64,000 nucleotides of DNA from Rahnella laticis (GTDB taxonomy: Bacteria; Pseudomonadota; Gammaproteobacteria; Enterobacterales; Enterobacteriaceae): contig NZ_JADOBI010000004.1 in NCBI RefSeq assembly GCF_015644585.1, positions 434,001-498,000 of the forward strand, given 5' to 3'. Below, piece by piece: positions 40,881-51,476 of the stretch; within the stretch, counting starts at the first letter, position 1; each line of letters starts with the position of its first letter. Below the pieces are notes generated by a model. It searched no databases. It was not told the DNA's origin and saw only the letters and a program-made list of their open reading frames with translations. Both the position numbers and the translations under genes were made by a program.

Positions 40881-41156
40881 TTAACCGTTAACGGCATCTT
40901 TCAGCGCTTTACCTGCACGGAAGCCAGGTACTTTAGCCGCTGCAATACTGATTTCTTTACCGGTCTGTGGGTTACGGCCGGTACGTGCTGAACGTTCACG
41001 CACTGAGAAAGTACCGAAACCAACCAGAGCTACTTCATCCCCAGCTTTCAGGGTGTCAGTGACAGATGCAAGAACAGCATCTAAAACACGTCCCGCTGCG
41101 GCTTTAGAAATATCAGCACCGGCAGCAATTTTGTCGATCAATTGTGACTTATTCAC
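40881..41156 (-). CDS. hupB: DNA-binding protein HU-beta
   Basis: Nucleoid architectural protein that bends DNA as a homo- or heterodimer with HU-alpha. The GTG start ([20 protein letters not shown]) gives 91 residues against 90 in E. coli, where hupB also starts with GTG. An in-frame ATG nine bases upstream would add MKR, but the Shine-Dalgarno GAGGGG sits directly on it and is well spaced for the GTG. The DNA-contacting arm [12 protein letters not shown] is present. It lies between lon and ppiD. Confidence 0.97.
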   Translation of the reverse strand: MNKSQLIDKIAAGADISKAAAGRVLDAVLASVTDTLKAGDEVALVGFGTFSVRERSARTGRNPQTGKEISIAAAKVPGFRAGKALKDAVNG

Positions 41157-41302
41157 TCTTTTCATCCCCTCTTAAAATTCGATCATCACGGCGCATTTTC
41201 CCTACGGACGTGACCGCGCTGCTGTTATATCAATCTTGTCAGGGCTATGCAAGCGACTGAAAGCAGCCTGAAACCTTCTGACAGTTGACTAACTTAACGG
41301 CA

Positions 41303-41342
41303 CAAAAAAAAGCTGGCAAGTGAGATTTCACCTGCCAGCCTG
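41303..41342 (-). terminator. Terminator of lon
   Basis: Hairpin CTGGCAGGTGAAAT / ATCTCACTTGCCAG on the minus strand followed by eight T, about 30 bases after the lon stop. Confidence 0.88.
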
Positions 41343-41372
41343 AGTTTTATTCAACTGTGTCTGTCGCGGTCA

Positions 41373-43727
41373 CTATTTTGCTGCAACCGGTAAGGCGCCA
41401 TAGGCCGGATTTTGCAGTGCGATGTTCAAAACATCATCAATGCGTTTAACCGGATGGATCTCAAGATCTGCCAGCACGTTCGCCGGAATTTCTTCCAGAT
41501 CGCGTTTGTTGTCATCTGGGATCAGAACCACTTTGATGCCGCCACGATGTGCTGCCAGCAGTTTTTCTTTCAAACCACCGATTGGCAGAACCAGACCACG
41601 TAAAGTGATCTCACCGGTCATTGCCACATCCGCACGCACCGGGTTGCCCGTCAGACAAGACACCAGCGCGGTACACATTGCGATACCTGCACTTGGACCA
41701 TCTTTTGGCGTTGCCCCTTCAGGTACGTGAACGTGAATATCACGTTTTTCGTAGAAGTCAGGGTTGATACCCAGTTTGTCCGCACGCGAACGTACAACGG
41801 TCAGCGCAGCCTGAATAGATTCCTGCATGACTTCGCCCAGAGAACCGGTGTAAGTCAGCTTTCCTTTACCCGGAACGCAGGCCGTTTCGATGGTCAGCAG
41901 TTCGCCGCCCACTTCGGTCCACGCCAGACCGGTGACCTGGCCTACACGGTTTTCGGTGTCAGCACGGCCGTAATCGACCTTCTGCACGCCGAGGAAATCT
42001 TTCAGGTTGTCGCCATTGATTTCAATGTGCTTGATGTCTTTATCCATCAGCAATTGTTTAACCGCTTTTCGGCAAAGTTTAGATAACTCACGTTCTAAAC
42101 TACGTACACCCGCTTCACGGGTATAGAAACGAATAATGCCGATAATCGCGCTGTCATCAACAGTCAGTTCATTCTTCTTGAGCGCATTACGTTCAAGCTG
42201 TTTTGGCAACAGGTGCTGTTTGGCGATGTTCAGTTTTTCGTCTTCGGTATAACCGGAAAGACGGATCACTTCCATACGATCCAGCAAAGGTGCAGGAATG
42301 TTCATCGAGTTCGAGGTCGCCACAAACATCACGTCTGACAGGTCGTAATCGACTTCCAGATAGTGATCGTTGAACGCCACGTTCTGTTCAGGATCCAGCA
42401 CTTCCAGCAACGCTGAAGCCGGGTCACCGCGCATGTCAGATGACATCTTGTCGATTTCATCCAGCAGGAACAGCGGGTTTTTCACCCCAACTTTCGCCAT
42501 TTTCTGAATCAGTTTGCCCGGCATAGAACCTATGTAGGTACGACGGTGACCGCGGATTTCCGCTTCATCACGTACACCACCCAGCGCCATACGCACATAC
42601 TGACGGCCCGTCGCACGCGCGATGGACTGGCCCAGTGAGGTTTTACCCACACCCGGAGGCCCAACCAGACACAGGATTGGCCCTTTGATTTTGCTGACGC
42701 GCGTCTGCACCGCAAGATATTCAAGGATACGGTCTTTGACACGTTCGAGGCCAAAGTGATCGGTATCCAGAACTTCCTGGGCTTTACGCAGGTCTTTTTT
42801 CACTTTGCTGCGGGCGTTCCATGGCACCTGAAGCATCCAGTCGATATAACCACGAACAACCGTGGCTTCGGCGGACATTGGTGACATCATTTTCAGCTTT
42901 TGCAGCTCAGCTTCAGTTTTTTCACGCGCTTCTTTCGGCATTTTGGCCGCTTCGATTTTGCGTTTCAGCGCCTCATGCTCATCAGGCGTGTCATCCATTT
43001 CGCCAAGTTCTTTCTGAATCGCTTTCATTTGCTCATTCAGATAGTACTCGCGCTGGCTTTTTTCCATCTGTTTTTTGACACGATTACGAATGCGTTTTTC
43101 AACCTGTAACAGGTCGATTTCCGATTCCATCATCGCCATCAGATATTCCAGACGCTCGGTGATATCAAACATTTCCAGCACGGATTGTTTGTCAGCGAGT
43201 TTCAGCGGCATATGTGCAGCGATGGTGTCAGCCAGACGTGCGGCATCTTCAATGCTGTTAAGCGAAGTCAGCACTTCCGGCGGGATCTTTTTGTTCAGTT
43301 TGATATAACCTTCAAACTGATTAATCGCTGTGCGAACCAGAACTTCCTGCTCGCGTTCGTCCACGGCCGGAGATTCAAGGTATTCCGCCTGGGCAGCAAA
43401 ATGCTCGCCACTGTCAGAAAGCGTCGTAATGCGCGCGCGTTGTAACCCTTCCACCAGCACTTTTACAGTGCCGTCCGGGAGCTTCAGCATTTGTAATATT
43501 GAGGCTACCGTACCCACGGAGAAGAGATCGTTAACGCCCGGCTCATCGGTTGACGCTTCTTTCTGCGCCACCAGCATGATTTTTTTGTCGTGATCCATCG
43601 CGGCTTCGAGGCACCGAATCGATTTTTCCCTGCCAACAAACAACGGGATCACCATGTGCGGATAAACCACCACATCGCGCAGAGGCAATACGGGGATTTC
43701 TATGCGTTCAGAACGCTCAGGGTTCAT
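41373..43727 (-). CDS. lon: ATP-dependent serine protease Lon
   Basis: Cytosolic AAA+ protease that degrades misfolded and regulatory proteins such as SulA and RcsA. The 784 residues (same as E. coli) contain the N-terminal substrate domain, Walker [10 protein letters not shown] near residue 356, Walker [10 protein letters not shown], and the catalytic dyad Ser679 ([10 protein letters not shown]) and Lys722 ([10 protein letters not shown]). A sigma-32-like promoter lies about 90 bases upstream. It sits between clpX and hupB as in E. coli. Confidence 0.98.
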   Translation of the reverse strand: MNPERSERIEIPVLPLRDVVVYPHMVIPLFVGREKSIRCLEAAMDHDKKIMLVAQKEASTDEPGVNDLFSVGTVASILQMLKLPDGTVKVLVEGLQRARITTLSDSGEHFAAQAEYLESPAVDEREQEVLVRTAINQFEGYIKLNKKIPPEVLTSLNSIEDAARLADTIAAHMPLKLADKQSVLEMFDITERLEYLMAMMESEIDLLQVEKRIRNRVKKQMEKSQREYYLNEQMKAIQKELGEMDDTPDEHEALKRKIEAAKMPKEAREKTEAELQKLKMMSPMSAEATVVRGYIDWMLQVPWNARSKVKKDLRKAQEVLDTDHFGLERVKDRILEYLAVQTRVSKIKGPILCLVGPPGVGKTSLGQSIARATGRQYVRMALGGVRDEAEIRGHRRTYIGSMPGKLIQKMAKVGVKNPLFLLDEIDKMSSDMRGDPASALLEVLDPEQNVAFNDHYLEVDYDLSDVMFVATSNSMNIPAPLLDRMEVIRLSGYTEDEKLNIAKQHLLPKQLERNALKKNELTVDDSAIIGIIRFYTREAGVRSLERELSKLCRKAVKQLLMDKDIKHIEINGDNLKDFLGVQKVDYGRADTENRVGQVTGLAWTEVGGELLTIETACVPGKGKLTYTGSLGEVMQESIQAALTVVRSRADKLGINPDFYEKRDIHVHVPEGATPKDGPSAGIAMCTALVSCLTGNPVRADVAMTGEITLRGLVLPIGGLKEKLLAAHRGGIKVVLIPDDNKRDLEEIPANVLADLEIHPVKRIDDVLNIALQNPAYGALPVAAK

Positions 43728-43814
43728 AGAGCTCTCTCTTAGTTTAGCTTCCGCCAGGTTAAGGAAATCTCGTGAAACACGAGTCAGACGGGTTTCAGCA
43801 AGTCGTTAACTGAG

Positions 43815-43842
43815 TATATGGGGATGAATGTCCGACATTCAA
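43815..43842 (-). promoter_or_regulatory. Sigma-32 heat-shock promoter of lon
   Basis: On the minus strand GTTGAAT (-35) and CCCCATATA (-10, 43823-43815) are separated by 13 bases. The -10 matches the sigma-32 element exactly and lies about 90 bases before lon. Confidence 0.75.
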
Positions 43843-43857
43843 CGATAAGAATGTGCG

Positions 43858-43892
43858 AAAAAAAAATGGGGGACAAAATCCCCCATTTCGTG
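43858..43892 (-). terminator. Terminator of clpX
   Basis: Hairpin with arms AAATGGGGGA and TCCCCCATTT followed by T-rich sequence on the minus strand, about 30 bases after clpX. Confidence 0.88.
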
Positions 43893-43918
43893 GCTAACTC
43901 TCTGGATAGATTGGCTAA

Positions 43919-45193
43919 TTATTCGCCAGATGCTTGTTGTGCTTCTGGTTTGCCATAAATCATCAGAGGTTCTGACTGGCCCGCAATCACGGACTCATCA
44001 ATCACCACTTTCTCGACATCTTCAAGAGATGGCAGATCATACATCGTATCCAGCAATGCGGCTTCAACGATTGAACGCAGACCACGGGCACCGGTTTTAC
44101 GGACCATGGCTTTTTTCGCAATCGCGACCAGCGCTTCATCACGGAATTCCAGCTCAACGCCTTCCAGATTGAACAATGCCTGATATTGCTTAGTCAGGGC
44201 ATTTTTCGGCTCTTTCAGAATTTGAATCAGAGCTTCTTCATTCAGTTCGCTCAGTGTTGCAACGACAGGCAAACGACCAATGAACTCAGGGATCAGACCA
44301 AATTTGATCAAATCTTCTGGTTCAGCCTGCGCCAGCAACTGACCTTCTGTTGCTTTCTGCTCTTTGCCTTTCACTTCTGCACCAAAACCGATACCGGTGT
44401 TGGTATTGATACGCTGACCAATCACTTTATCCAGGCCGGCAAACGCGCCACCACAGATAAACAGGATTTTAGAAGTATCAACTTGCAGGAATTCCTGCTG
44501 GGGGTGTTTGCGTCCGCCTTGCGGAGGTACGGCAGCCACAGTCCCTTCAATCAGTTTCAAAAGCGCCTGCTGAACACCTTCACCGGACACGTCACGCGTG
44601 ATCGATGGGTTGTCAGATTTGCGGGAAATCTTGTCGATTTCATCAATATAAACAATACCGCGTTGCGCTTTCTGGACGTCGTAATCACATTTCTGCAGCA
44701 GTTTCTGGATGATGTTTTCAACGTCTTCACCCACATAACCGGCTTCGGTCAGCGTGGTGGCATCGGCCATCGTGAATGGCACATCCAGGAAACGCGCCAG
44801 GGTTTCAGCCAGCAGCGTTTTACCGCTACCAGTCGGCCCGATCAGCAGAATGTTGCTCTTGCCTAATTCGATACCGTTGCTGGTATCGCCATTACGCAGG
44901 CGCTTGTAGTGGTTGTAAACTGCCACTGCCAGCACTTTCTTCGCAGGCTCCTGACCGATAACATAATCGTCAAGATGCTGACGAATTTCATGCGGTGTCG
45001 GTAACGCGCTGCGTTCACGGTGTGGCGCGACTTCTTTGATCTCTTCGCGAATAATGTCGTTACATAAGTCGACACACTCATCGCAGATATACACTGACGG
45101 CCCGGCAATCAGCTTACGAACTTCATGCTGGCTTTTGCCGCAAAAAGAGCAGTACAGCAGCTTTCCTGAACCGTCTTTGCGCTTATCTGTCAT
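43919..45193 (-). CDS. clpX: ClpX, ATP-binding unfoldase of ClpXP protease
   Basis: Hexameric AAA+ unfoldase that feeds tagged substrates (for example ssrA-tagged proteins) to ClpP. The 424 residues (same as E. coli) carry an N-terminal zinc-binding domain with Cys15, 18, 37 and 40, Walker A GPTGSGKT, and the pore loop GYVGEDV. The IGF loop that contacts ClpP is present as IGFGAEV. It lies 205 bases downstream of clpP and upstream of lon. Confidence 0.98.
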   Translation of the reverse strand: MTDKRKDGSGKLLYCSFCGKSQHEVRKLIAGPSVYICDECVDLCNDIIREEIKEVAPHRERSALPTPHEIRQHLDDYVIGQEPAKKVLAVAVYNHYKRLRNGDTSNGIELGKSNILLIGPTGSGKTLLAETLARFLDVPFTMADATTLTEAGYVGEDVENIIQKLLQKCDYDVQKAQRGIVYIDEIDKISRKSDNPSITRDVSGEGVQQALLKLIEGTVAAVPPQGGRKHPQQEFLQVDTSKILFICGGAFAGLDKVIGQRINTNTGIGFGAEVKGKEQKATEGQLLAQAEPEDLIKFGLIPEFIGRLPVVATLSELNEEALIQILKEPKNALTKQYQALFNLEGVELEFRDEALVAIAKKAMVRKTGARGLRSIVEAALLDTMYDLPSLEDVEKVVIDESVIAGQSEPLMIYGKPEAQQASGE

Positions 45194-45398
45194 CAGTAAA
45201 CCTCTTCTTTAATATCAGTCCCGCAGCGTAACAAACGCTACGGCACGACCCTATTACACAACAGCCGCATGATTGGCTGATGTCTGTTCGTTCCCGTTAT
45301 CACTCAAAGTGAGCAACGTTTGTTTAATTGGCAAACGCTGCCCCTGAGACATCCGTATGAGTATAACTATAGACCATCAGCCCGGCAGAACTAAGCCG

Positions 45399-46022
45399 TC
45401 AGGCGCGATGGGTAAATACGGAATCGACTAACCCGTACTCTACAGCCTCGTTCGCAGACAGGAAACGATCTCGTTCAGTGTCACGCTCTATTTCTTCAAG
45501 AGTTTTGCCCGTATGTTTCGCCATCAACTCATTCATGCGGGATTTCACTTTCAGAATTTCTTTCGCGTGGATCTCGATATCTGTTGCCTGCCCCTGGAAA
45601 CCACCCAGCGGCTGGTGAATCATCACACGGGAGTTTGGCAGGCAGAAACGCTTGCCCTCAGCTCCGGCAGTCAACAGGAACGCACCCATTGAACACGCCT
45701 GGCCCATACAAATGGTGCTGACGTCCGGTTTGATAAATTGCATGGTGTCGTAAATCGACATCCCCGCAGTGATCACGCCACCCGGTGAGTTGATATATAG
45801 GTAAATGTCTTTTTCCGGGCTTTCTGCTTCCAGGAACAGCATCTGGGCAACAATCAGGTTAGCCATATGGTCTTCAACCTGACCCGTCAGGAAGATGATT
45901 CGTTCCTTAAGCAGACGGGAGAAGATGTCGTATGAACGCTCGCCCCGTGAAGTTTGCTCAACCACCATGGGTACCAACGCCATGTTTGGTGCAAATTGCT
46001 CTCTTTCACCACTGTATGACAT
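45399..46022 (-). CDS. clpP: ClpP, proteolytic subunit of Clp proteases
   Basis: Tetradecameric serine protease core for ClpX and ClpA. The 207-residue precursor has the triad Ser111 (QACSMGAFL), His136 (MIHQPLGG) and Asp185 (ERDRFL), all at E. coli numbering. The propeptide is cleaved autocatalytically near residue 14. GGAGACGGTT upstream contains the ribosome-binding site. A sigma-32 promoter precedes it and clpX follows on the same strand. Confidence 0.98.
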   Translation of the reverse strand: MSYSGEREQFAPNMALVPMVVEQTSRGERSYDIFSRLLKERIIFLTGQVEDHMANLIVAQMLFLEAESPEKDIYLYINSPGGVITAGMSIYDTMQFIKPDVSTICMGQACSMGAFLLTAGAEGKRFCLPNSRVMIHQPLGGFQGQATDIEIHAKEILKVKSRMNELMAKHTGKTLEEIERDTERDRFLSANEAVEYGLVDSVFTHRA

Positions 46023-46181
46023 AACCGTCTCCTAATAGATTCTGTTTGGCGCTATTTAAAACCGATTCTACTTGAGATAGGCACACATGACTATGCTCAA
46101 GCGGCCAAGTCGCCATTTACACGTCTGACGGTCGTTATCAGTCAGATTTTAACTGCAAATTTACCTGGGTTCGTCATTATC

Positions 46182-46210
46182 AATTGGGGGATTTACGCCC
46201 TTTTTTCAAG
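46182..46210 (-). promoter_or_regulatory. Sigma-32 heat-shock promoter of clpPX
   Basis: On the minus strand CTTGAAA (46210-46204) is followed after 14 bases by CCCCAATT (46189-46182), a near-consensus sigma-32 promoter 160 bases before clpP. Confidence 0.85.
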
Positions 46211-46365
46211 CCTGACGGAAAATTTCTTTTCTCTTTCACCCCGACCGGGTGGATGAAAGGCCATATTGGTGAAATGGAATGAACAGGTCTACGTGAGCTG
46301 TGCCTTATATTGATAAATATAGTGCAAAAACAACAGCCAAAAACAAAAATATCTGATTTTCAGGA

Positions 46366-46400
46366 AATAAAAAGCCCGCAGTAAAAACTGCGGGCTTCAG
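46366..46400 (-). terminator. Terminator of tig
   Basis: Hairpin with arms GCCCGCAGT and ACTGCGGGC followed on the minus strand by TTTTTATTTC, 40 bases after tig. Confidence 0.88.
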
Positions 46401-46439
46401 CGTCGAACCTGTAAACAGGTTCAGCAACATGCATTCAGA

Positions 46440-47744
46440 TTATGCAGGTTGAGTCTGGTTCATCAGCTCAGTAAAGGTGGTGGCTTTTTCAGTCACTTTC
46501 GCTTTAGACAACAGAGTTTCGACCGCTTGTTCTTCCAGCGCGACGTTACGCATGTTGTTCATCAGCTCTTTATTTTTGCTGTAGAACTCAACAACTTCCT
46601 GTGGATCTTCGTACGCAGAAGCCATTTCTTCGATCAGCGCTTTAACGCGATCTTCGTCAGCTTTCAGTTCGTGCTGGCTGATCACTTCACCCAACAGCAG
46701 ACCCACAACGACGCGGCGTTTAGCTTGCTCTTCGAACAACTCGCGTGGCAGTTCCAGCGCTTGTTTTTCGTTGCCACCAAAACGCTGTGCAGCCTGGCGA
46801 CGCAGAACGTCAACTTCGCCATCGATCAGTGCAGATGGCACGTCGATTTCGTTAGCGCTGACCAGACCGTCGATTGCCTGAGTTTTGATGCGGTTACGTA
46901 CAGCACCTTTCAGTTCACGTTCCATGTTTTTACGCACTTCTGCACGCAGACCTTCAACAGAACCATCAGCCACGCCGAAACGTTTGATGAATTCTGGCGT
47001 CAGTTCTGGCAGCTCACGCTCTTCAACTTTCTTCAGGGTAATCGCGAACTTAGCCGCTTTACCTTTCAGGTTTTCAGCGTGGTAATCTTCAGGGAAGTTT
47101 ACGTCGATGGTGAATTCTTCACCGGCTTTGTGACCCACCAGACCGTCTTCGAAGCCTGGGATCATGCGGCCCTGGCCCATAGCCAGTACGAAATCAGAGG
47201 CTTTGCCGCCTTCGAATTCTTCACCGTCGATAGAACCGGAGAAATCAACGGTAACGCGGTCTTCAGCAGTCGCTGCAGCGTCAGTTTCTTTCCAGTCAGC
47301 TTGTTGCTTGCGCAGAGTTTCCAGCATGGTATCAACATCAGCGTCGTTAACTTCAACAACAGGTTTTTCAACTTCGATGTTTTCCAGATCTTTCAGCTCA
47401 ACTTCCGGGTACACTTCGAATTCTACGGAGAAATTGAAGTCTTCACCCTGCTTGTACTCACCCGGGATGTAGTTAGGTGCGCCAGCTGGATTGATTTTTT
47501 CTTTGATGATCGCATCAACGAAGTTGCGTTGCATCAGATCACCCAGTACGTCCTGACGTACTGACGCGCCATAACGCTGTTCGATGATGTGGCTTGGTAC
47601 TTTGCCTTTACGGAAGCCGTCAATACGTACTTTTTTAGAGACGTTGATCAGTTCACTGCTCACTGCTTTTTCAATGCTTTCAGCAGGAACAGTAATCGTT
47701 ACGCGGCGCCCAAGGCCTTGAGTGGTTTCAACAGAAACTTGCAT
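46440..47744 (-). CDS. tig: Trigger factor
   Basis: Ribosome-bound chaperone and peptidyl-prolyl isomerase that meets nascent chains at the exit tunnel. The 434 residues (E. coli 432) contain the ribosome-docking signature GFRKGKVP at residues 43-50, the FKBP-type domain around residues 160-245 ([15 protein letters not shown]) and a helical C-terminal chaperone domain. The leader upstream carries a long hairpin (separate entry). Confidence 0.98.
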   Translation of the reverse strand: MQVSVETTQGLGRRVTITVPAESIEKAVSSELINVSKKVRIDGFRKGKVPSHIIEQRYGASVRQDVLGDLMQRNFVDAIIKEKINPAGAPNYIPGEYKQGEDFNFSVEFEVYPEVELKDLENIEVEKPVVEVNDADVDTMLETLRKQQADWKETDAAATAEDRVTVDFSGSIDGEEFEGGKASDFVLAMGQGRMIPGFEDGLVGHKAGEEFTIDVNFPEDYHAENLKGKAAKFAITLKKVEERELPELTPEFIKRFGVADGSVEGLRAEVRKNMERELKGAVRNRIKTQAIDGLVSANEIDVPSALIDGEVDVLRRQAAQRFGGNEKQALELPRELFEEQAKRRVVVGLLLGEVISQHELKADEDRVKALIEEMASAYEDPQEVVEFYSKNKELMNNMRNVALEEQAVETLLSKAKVTEKATTFTELMNQTQPA

Positions 47745-47785
47745 CTTGTTACCTCAAAAAAAAATCACAGTGCTCGGTCAACTCC

Positions 47786-47844
47786 AGAAGTCGTTCTCAA
47801 GATGAGAAGCACAATCGCGCAAACTTACCTTGAAAACGACTTCT
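47786..47844. repeat. Long inverted repeat in the tig leader
   Basis: Sixteen-base arms, AGAAGTCGTTCTCAAG (47786-47801) and CTTGAAAACGACTTCT (47829-47844), pair at 15 of 16 positions around a 27-base loop. The structure ends 41 bases before the tig start, so it would fold in the tig 5' untranslated region if transcription begins further upstream. Function unknown. Confidence 0.75.
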
Positions 47845-48060
47845 AAGAACCGGGACAGTTCTGTTATCAGAACGTAGCCCTGTATTCGAGAGCGTCCGAA
47901 ACCATTCCGGAAAAATTAGACGCGACATTATAGCGACGCATACGCACTGAGTCGAGGACGGTATCTCTACGCGCGGGAGGGAAACTCACACGGGACTCGA
48001 TCCTTCGAAAAATGCGGTCGATGCAAAGGCGTAAACCACCTTGTCGTCTGCCTGTCAGGG

Positions 48061-48091
48061 GAAAAACAAAAACGGCCCGCGGGCCGTTTCT
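48061..48091 (-). terminator. Terminator of bolA
   Basis: Palindromic hairpin AAACGGCCC/GGGCCGTTT followed on the minus strand by TTGTTTTTCC, about 110 bases after bolA. Confidence 0.75.
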
Positions 48092-48191
48092 TGAAATTCG
48101 CCTCTACTAATACCGCATCTGATAAGGAAAGTTCCAGTTTTACCGTATCAAATGCTGATATTTGTGCCTTTTGTGAATCAGATCGTCACTA

Positions 48192-48506
48192 TCAGGCCAT
48201 TGTTCCCGCACCGCGGCAAGGCGGTGAAGCGGGGACGGTGTCCTGTAAGCCTTCCCATTCTTTTTGCGTGTAAGTATGGAGAGCCAGTGCGTGCACGCTG
48301 CCCGCCAGTTCTTCGGTTAAACGCCCGTAAATGGCACGATGACGTGCTAAAAAGCGTTCGCCGACGAATTTATCGGACACCATCACGACTTTGAAATGGC
48401 TTTCTGAGCCTGCCGGTACATTATGACGATAGCTTTCGTCAGTCACTTCCAGGAACGCAGGGTCGAATGCCTCAGCTAATTTTGCTTCTATTTGCTCACG
48501 AATCAT
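48192..48506 (-). CDS. bolA: BolA family transcriptional regulator
   Basis: Stress-responsive morphogene product that affects cell shape and iron-sulfur/glutaredoxin pathways. The ATG at [21 protein letters not shown] gives 104 residues (E. coli 105). The family core [20 protein letters not shown] and FLARHRAIY, including the conserved histidines, is present. An upstream in-frame ATG (MRCEEIA) is less likely. It lies upstream of tig as in E. coli and divergent from yajG. Confidence 0.96.
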   Translation of the reverse strand: MIREQIEAKLAEAFDPAFLEVTDESYRHNVPAGSESHFKVVMVSDKFVGERFLARHRAIYGRLTEELAGSVHALALHTYTQKEWEGLQDTVPASPPCRGAGTMA

Positions 48507-48837
48507 AGCAATCTCCTCACACCGCATCTGCAGAGAACCGCGCCTGTCTGGTACACCTATCTATTTAAAACTCTCTACATTTAAATAATAGGCTGCTTTA
48601 CAGCTCTACGTTAATCACATTAAAAAATTTATGCAGTTGATTGATAAAAATGGCGCTCAGTCTGTCAAAGAAATCGCGGCTTCGCTACGCCGGAGTCGGT
48701 GATACCGCAGGCTTGCTGAAAAAAAACGCTAAATATCCGTTTTTACAGATTGTTGGGACTTCCACCCGCAAATGGCGATGTTATGATGTCGGCAAATTTT
48801 TGAGCATTACTCCTTTATTAATATTGAGAAAACACAC
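48507..48837. other. 331-base divergent promoter region between bolA and yajG
   Basis: AT-rich region presumably carrying promoters for bolA and yajG. A 67-codon ORF on the plus strand ends inside yajG and has no sign of coding. No RNA gene recognised. Confidence 0.6.
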
Positions 48838-49416
48838 ATGTTAAAAAAAATCATTTTCCCTGTGCTGGCACTGTTCATGCTGGCCGGATGCGCCACCAGC
48901 ACTAACACGCTGGATGTTTCCCCGAAAATTGTTCTGCCTTCACAAGACCCTACGCTTCAGGGCATCACTATCAGCATCAACGGTGCAGACCAGCGCAAGG
49001 ATCAGGCTCTGGCCAAAGTTAACCGTGACGGCCAGCTGATTTCCCTGACGCCTTCACGCGATCTGCGTTTCCTGTTGCAGGAATCTCTGGAAAAACAAAT
49101 GACCGCACGCGGTTACATGGTCGGTGCCGACGGCGCAGTTGATCTCCAAATTGTCGTCAACAACCTGTATGCGGATGTTCAGGAAGGTAACCTGCGCTAC
49201 AACATCACCACCAAAGCCGATATTTCTATCATCGCTACAGCGAAAAATGGCAGCAAGCAGGTGAAAAATTACCGCTCAACGTACAACGTTCAGGGCGCGC
49301 TTTCCGCTACCAACGCCAAAATCACCAACGCGGTTAACACCACGTTGGGTGATGTCATCAGCGACATGGCTTCCGACACCAGCATCAGCGACTTCATCAA
49401 GGCTAACGCCCGATAA
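48838..49416 (+). CDS. yajG: YajG family lipoprotein
   Basis: Predicted outer-membrane or periplasmic lipoprotein of unknown function, 192 residues. The signal peptide ends in lipobox LAGC with Cys18, followed by a YajG-domain beta-rich core (VLPSQDPTLQGITISINGADQR). Position 146 bases before ampG on the same strand matches E. coli, where the two genes form an operon. Its role is not known. Confidence 0.94.
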   Translation: MLKKIIFPVLALFMLAGCATSTNTLDVSPKIVLPSQDPTLQGITISINGADQRKDQALAKVNRDGQLISLTPSRDLRFLLQESLEKQMTARGYMVGADGAVDLQIVVNNLYADVQEGNLRYNITTKADISIIATAKNGSKQVKNYRSTYNVQGALSATNAKITNAVNTTLGDVISDMASDTSISDFIKANAR

Positions 49417-49562
49417 GCTCCGGCTGAAATCTGTGTGACCTATTCTGCCCGGCCAGTCCGGGCAGAATGCTTTTCAGAACAAGCATTCCTTCCTTTATTC
49501 TCCCCGCTTCCTTTATTATGCCCCTGCGTCACTCTCTCACCGGTTCGCAGGAACACATTTTC

Positions 49563-51041
49563 ATGATCAGTCAGTACTTTAAGATTTTCACGCAACGCAA
49601 CACCGTCATTTTGCTGCTTCTGGGCTTTGCTTCCGGCTTACCGCTGGCGCTGACGTCCGGCACCTTGCAGGCGTGGATGACCGTCGAAAATGTCGATCTG
49701 AAAACTATTGGGATTTTCTCGCTGGTCGGCCAGGCCTACGTGTTCAAATTTCTGTGGTCGCCGATGATGGACCGCTATACCCCGTCATTTCTCGGACGCC
49801 GTCGCGGCTGGCTGATCCTGACGCAATTGCTGCTGGTCGCGGCGATTTTCGCCATGGGCTTTATGGATCCCGGTAAAGATTTGTTCTGGCTGGCGGCGCT
49901 GGCGGTGCTGATTGCTTTCGCGTCTGCTTCGCAAGACATCGTGTTCGACGCGTATAAAACGGATCTACTGCCGCCTGAAGAACGCGGAAACGGGGCCGCA
50001 GTTTCCGTGCTGGGCTATCGTCTGGCGATGCTGGTTTCCGGCGGGCTGGCGTTATGGCTGGCAGATCGTTATCTCGGCTGGCAGCACATGTACTGGCTGA
50101 TGGCGGTGCTGATGCTGATGGGCGTTTTCGCCACGCTGATATCGCCGGAACCGCAAAATTCTCAGCCTGCACCGCGCACGATTGAAATGGCCGTCGTGGC
50201 GCCGCTGAAAGACTTCTTTGGCCGCAACAACGCCTGGCTGATTTTGCTTCTCATCGTGATGTACAAAATGGGCGACGCGTTTGCGGGCAGTCTGAGCACC
50301 ACATTCTTAATACGCGGTGTCGGGTTTGACGCCGGGGAAGTCGGGCTGGTGAACAAAACGCTCGGTCTGATGGCCACGATTATTGGCGCGCTTTTTGGCG
50401 GAATGCTGATGCAGCGTCTGAGCCTGTTCCGCGCGCTGATGCTATTTGGTATTTTGCAGGCCGTTTCAAACGCGGGCTACTGGATGCTCGCCATTACCGA
50501 TAAAGATTTGTATACCATGGGCGCGGCGATTTTCTTCGAAAACCTGTGCGGCGGGATGGGAACGGCGGCGTTTGTGGCCCTGCTGATGACACTTTGCAAC
50601 CGTTCATTCTCAGCAACCCAGTTCGCCCTGCTCTCTGCACTTTCTGCGGTGGGCCGTGTCTATGTGGGCCCGATTGCCGGCTGGTTCGTGGAAGCTTATG
50701 GCTGGCCGTGGTTCTATCTTTTCTCGATTGTCGCCGGTGTTCCGGGGCTGTTGCTGTTAGCGGTTTGTCGCCAGACGCTCGAATACACCCAGAAAACGGA
50801 CACTTTCCTGCCACGCATTCACTTCGCCAAACCTTACAGCTGGGCGTTACGCTGCATGCTGGGCGGGAGTTTGCTGCTGGTGGTGTGGCTGGTGATGCTG
50901 ATTGTGAACAGTTTAGGCTGGGCGTCTTGGCACGGGTTTACCGGATTTTTGCTGGAGGCGGGCGTTTTCGTTTGTCTTATCGGTATTATTTTAGGCAGTT
51001 TGCTCGATTTTCTCTCACTGCGCAGGACTGCACGTTCCTGA
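49563..51041 (+). CDS. ampG: Muropeptide permease AmpG
   Basis: Inner-membrane importer of anhydromuropeptides for cell-wall recycling; through AmpR it influences beta-lactamase induction. The ATG at MISQYFKIFTQRNTVILLLL gives 492 residues (E. coli 491) with about fourteen membrane helices; the first conserved segment is LGFASGLPLALTSGTLQAWM. The in-frame upstream ATG at 49467 would add 32 residues unlike the family. It is the second gene after yajG. Confidence 0.95.
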   Translation: MISQYFKIFTQRNTVILLLLGFASGLPLALTSGTLQAWMTVENVDLKTIGIFSLVGQAYVFKFLWSPMMDRYTPSFLGRRRGWLILTQLLLVAAIFAMGFMDPGKDLFWLAALAVLIAFASASQDIVFDAYKTDLLPPEERGNGAAVSVLGYRLAMLVSGGLALWLADRYLGWQHMYWLMAVLMLMGVFATLISPEPQNSQPAPRTIEMAVVAPLKDFFGRNNAWLILLLIVMYKMGDAFAGSLSTTFLIRGVGFDAGEVGLVNKTLGLMATIIGALFGGMLMQRLSLFRALMLFGILQAVSNAGYWMLAITDKDLYTMGAAIFFENLCGGMGTAAFVALLMTLCNRSFSATQFALLSALSAVGRVYVGPIAGWFVEAYGWPWFYLFSIVAGVPGLLLLAVCRQTLEYTQKTDTFLPRIHFAKPYSWALRCMLGGSLLLVVWLVMLIVNSLGWASWHGFTGFLLEAGVFVCLIGIILGSLLDFLSLRRTARS

Positions 51042-51476
51042 TTTACCGCCATTCATTATCAAAATGAATGGCGCGTTTCATTTAACAAATGATCTATAAA
51101 TATCACCCAATAAATTAAATTCAGGAAAAATTATATTTGTTGGGATAATTTTTCTCCGGTTCTTTTTGTGTGTTTTATTTCACTTGGTTTCTACATTAAT
51201 TTAACATTAATTAAACCTATCGCCGGGATTATGGACGGCCATAAATATTTGAAAATGTATCACCCCTTGTTTTTCATCACTATAGAAAAAAATCTATACG
51301 CAACATATTGTTGCCCACTGTAAATTGTCACGATCCGTGACATGTGTGACTGCGTTAACATAAAGTGTCAACAGCGCTTTGACACTTGTTTAAGCGTGTT
51401 TACAGTCCTGCAACCTTCCCGTAAAATGCCCGCACACCTGAAGCGACAATAGAGCCCTAGTTATTGAGGTCGTTAG
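51042..51476. promoter_or_regulatory. Upstream control region of cyoABCDE
   Basis: A 435-base gap. A good sigma-70 promoter, TTTACA (51399-51404) and TAAAAT (51422-51427) with 17-base spacing, lies 50 bases before cyoA. Just upstream are palindromes TGTCACG-ATC-CGTGACA (51326-51342) and AGTGTCAA-N7-TTGACACT (51364-51386). Further up, TTAAT repeats 11 bases apart (51193-51215) resemble ArcA direct repeats, the known repressor of cyo. The ampG end is marked by a hairpin at 51048-51080. Confidence 0.65.

Larger units (their letters stand above)
46023..46439. other. 417-base gap between tig and clpP
   Basis: Holds the sigma-32 promoter of clpP (46182-46210) and the tig terminator (46366-46400). 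No additional gene was found. Confidence 0.8.
47745..48191. other. 447-base gap between bolA and tig
   Basis: Contains the tig leader with a long inverted repeat (47786-47844) and the bolA terminator (48061-48091). The rest of the gap shows no convincing gene and presumably holds the tig promoter. Confidence 0.75.

Noticed and set aside
46449-47564. Long plus-strand ORF of 371 codons opposite tig
   Set aside because: Phe-rich antisense reading of the well-conserved trigger factor gene; no family resemblance.
48641-48844. 67-codon plus-strand ORF upstream of yajG
   Set aside because: It overlaps the yajG start, has no recognisable motif and no clear ribosome-binding site; the same region looks like a promoter.
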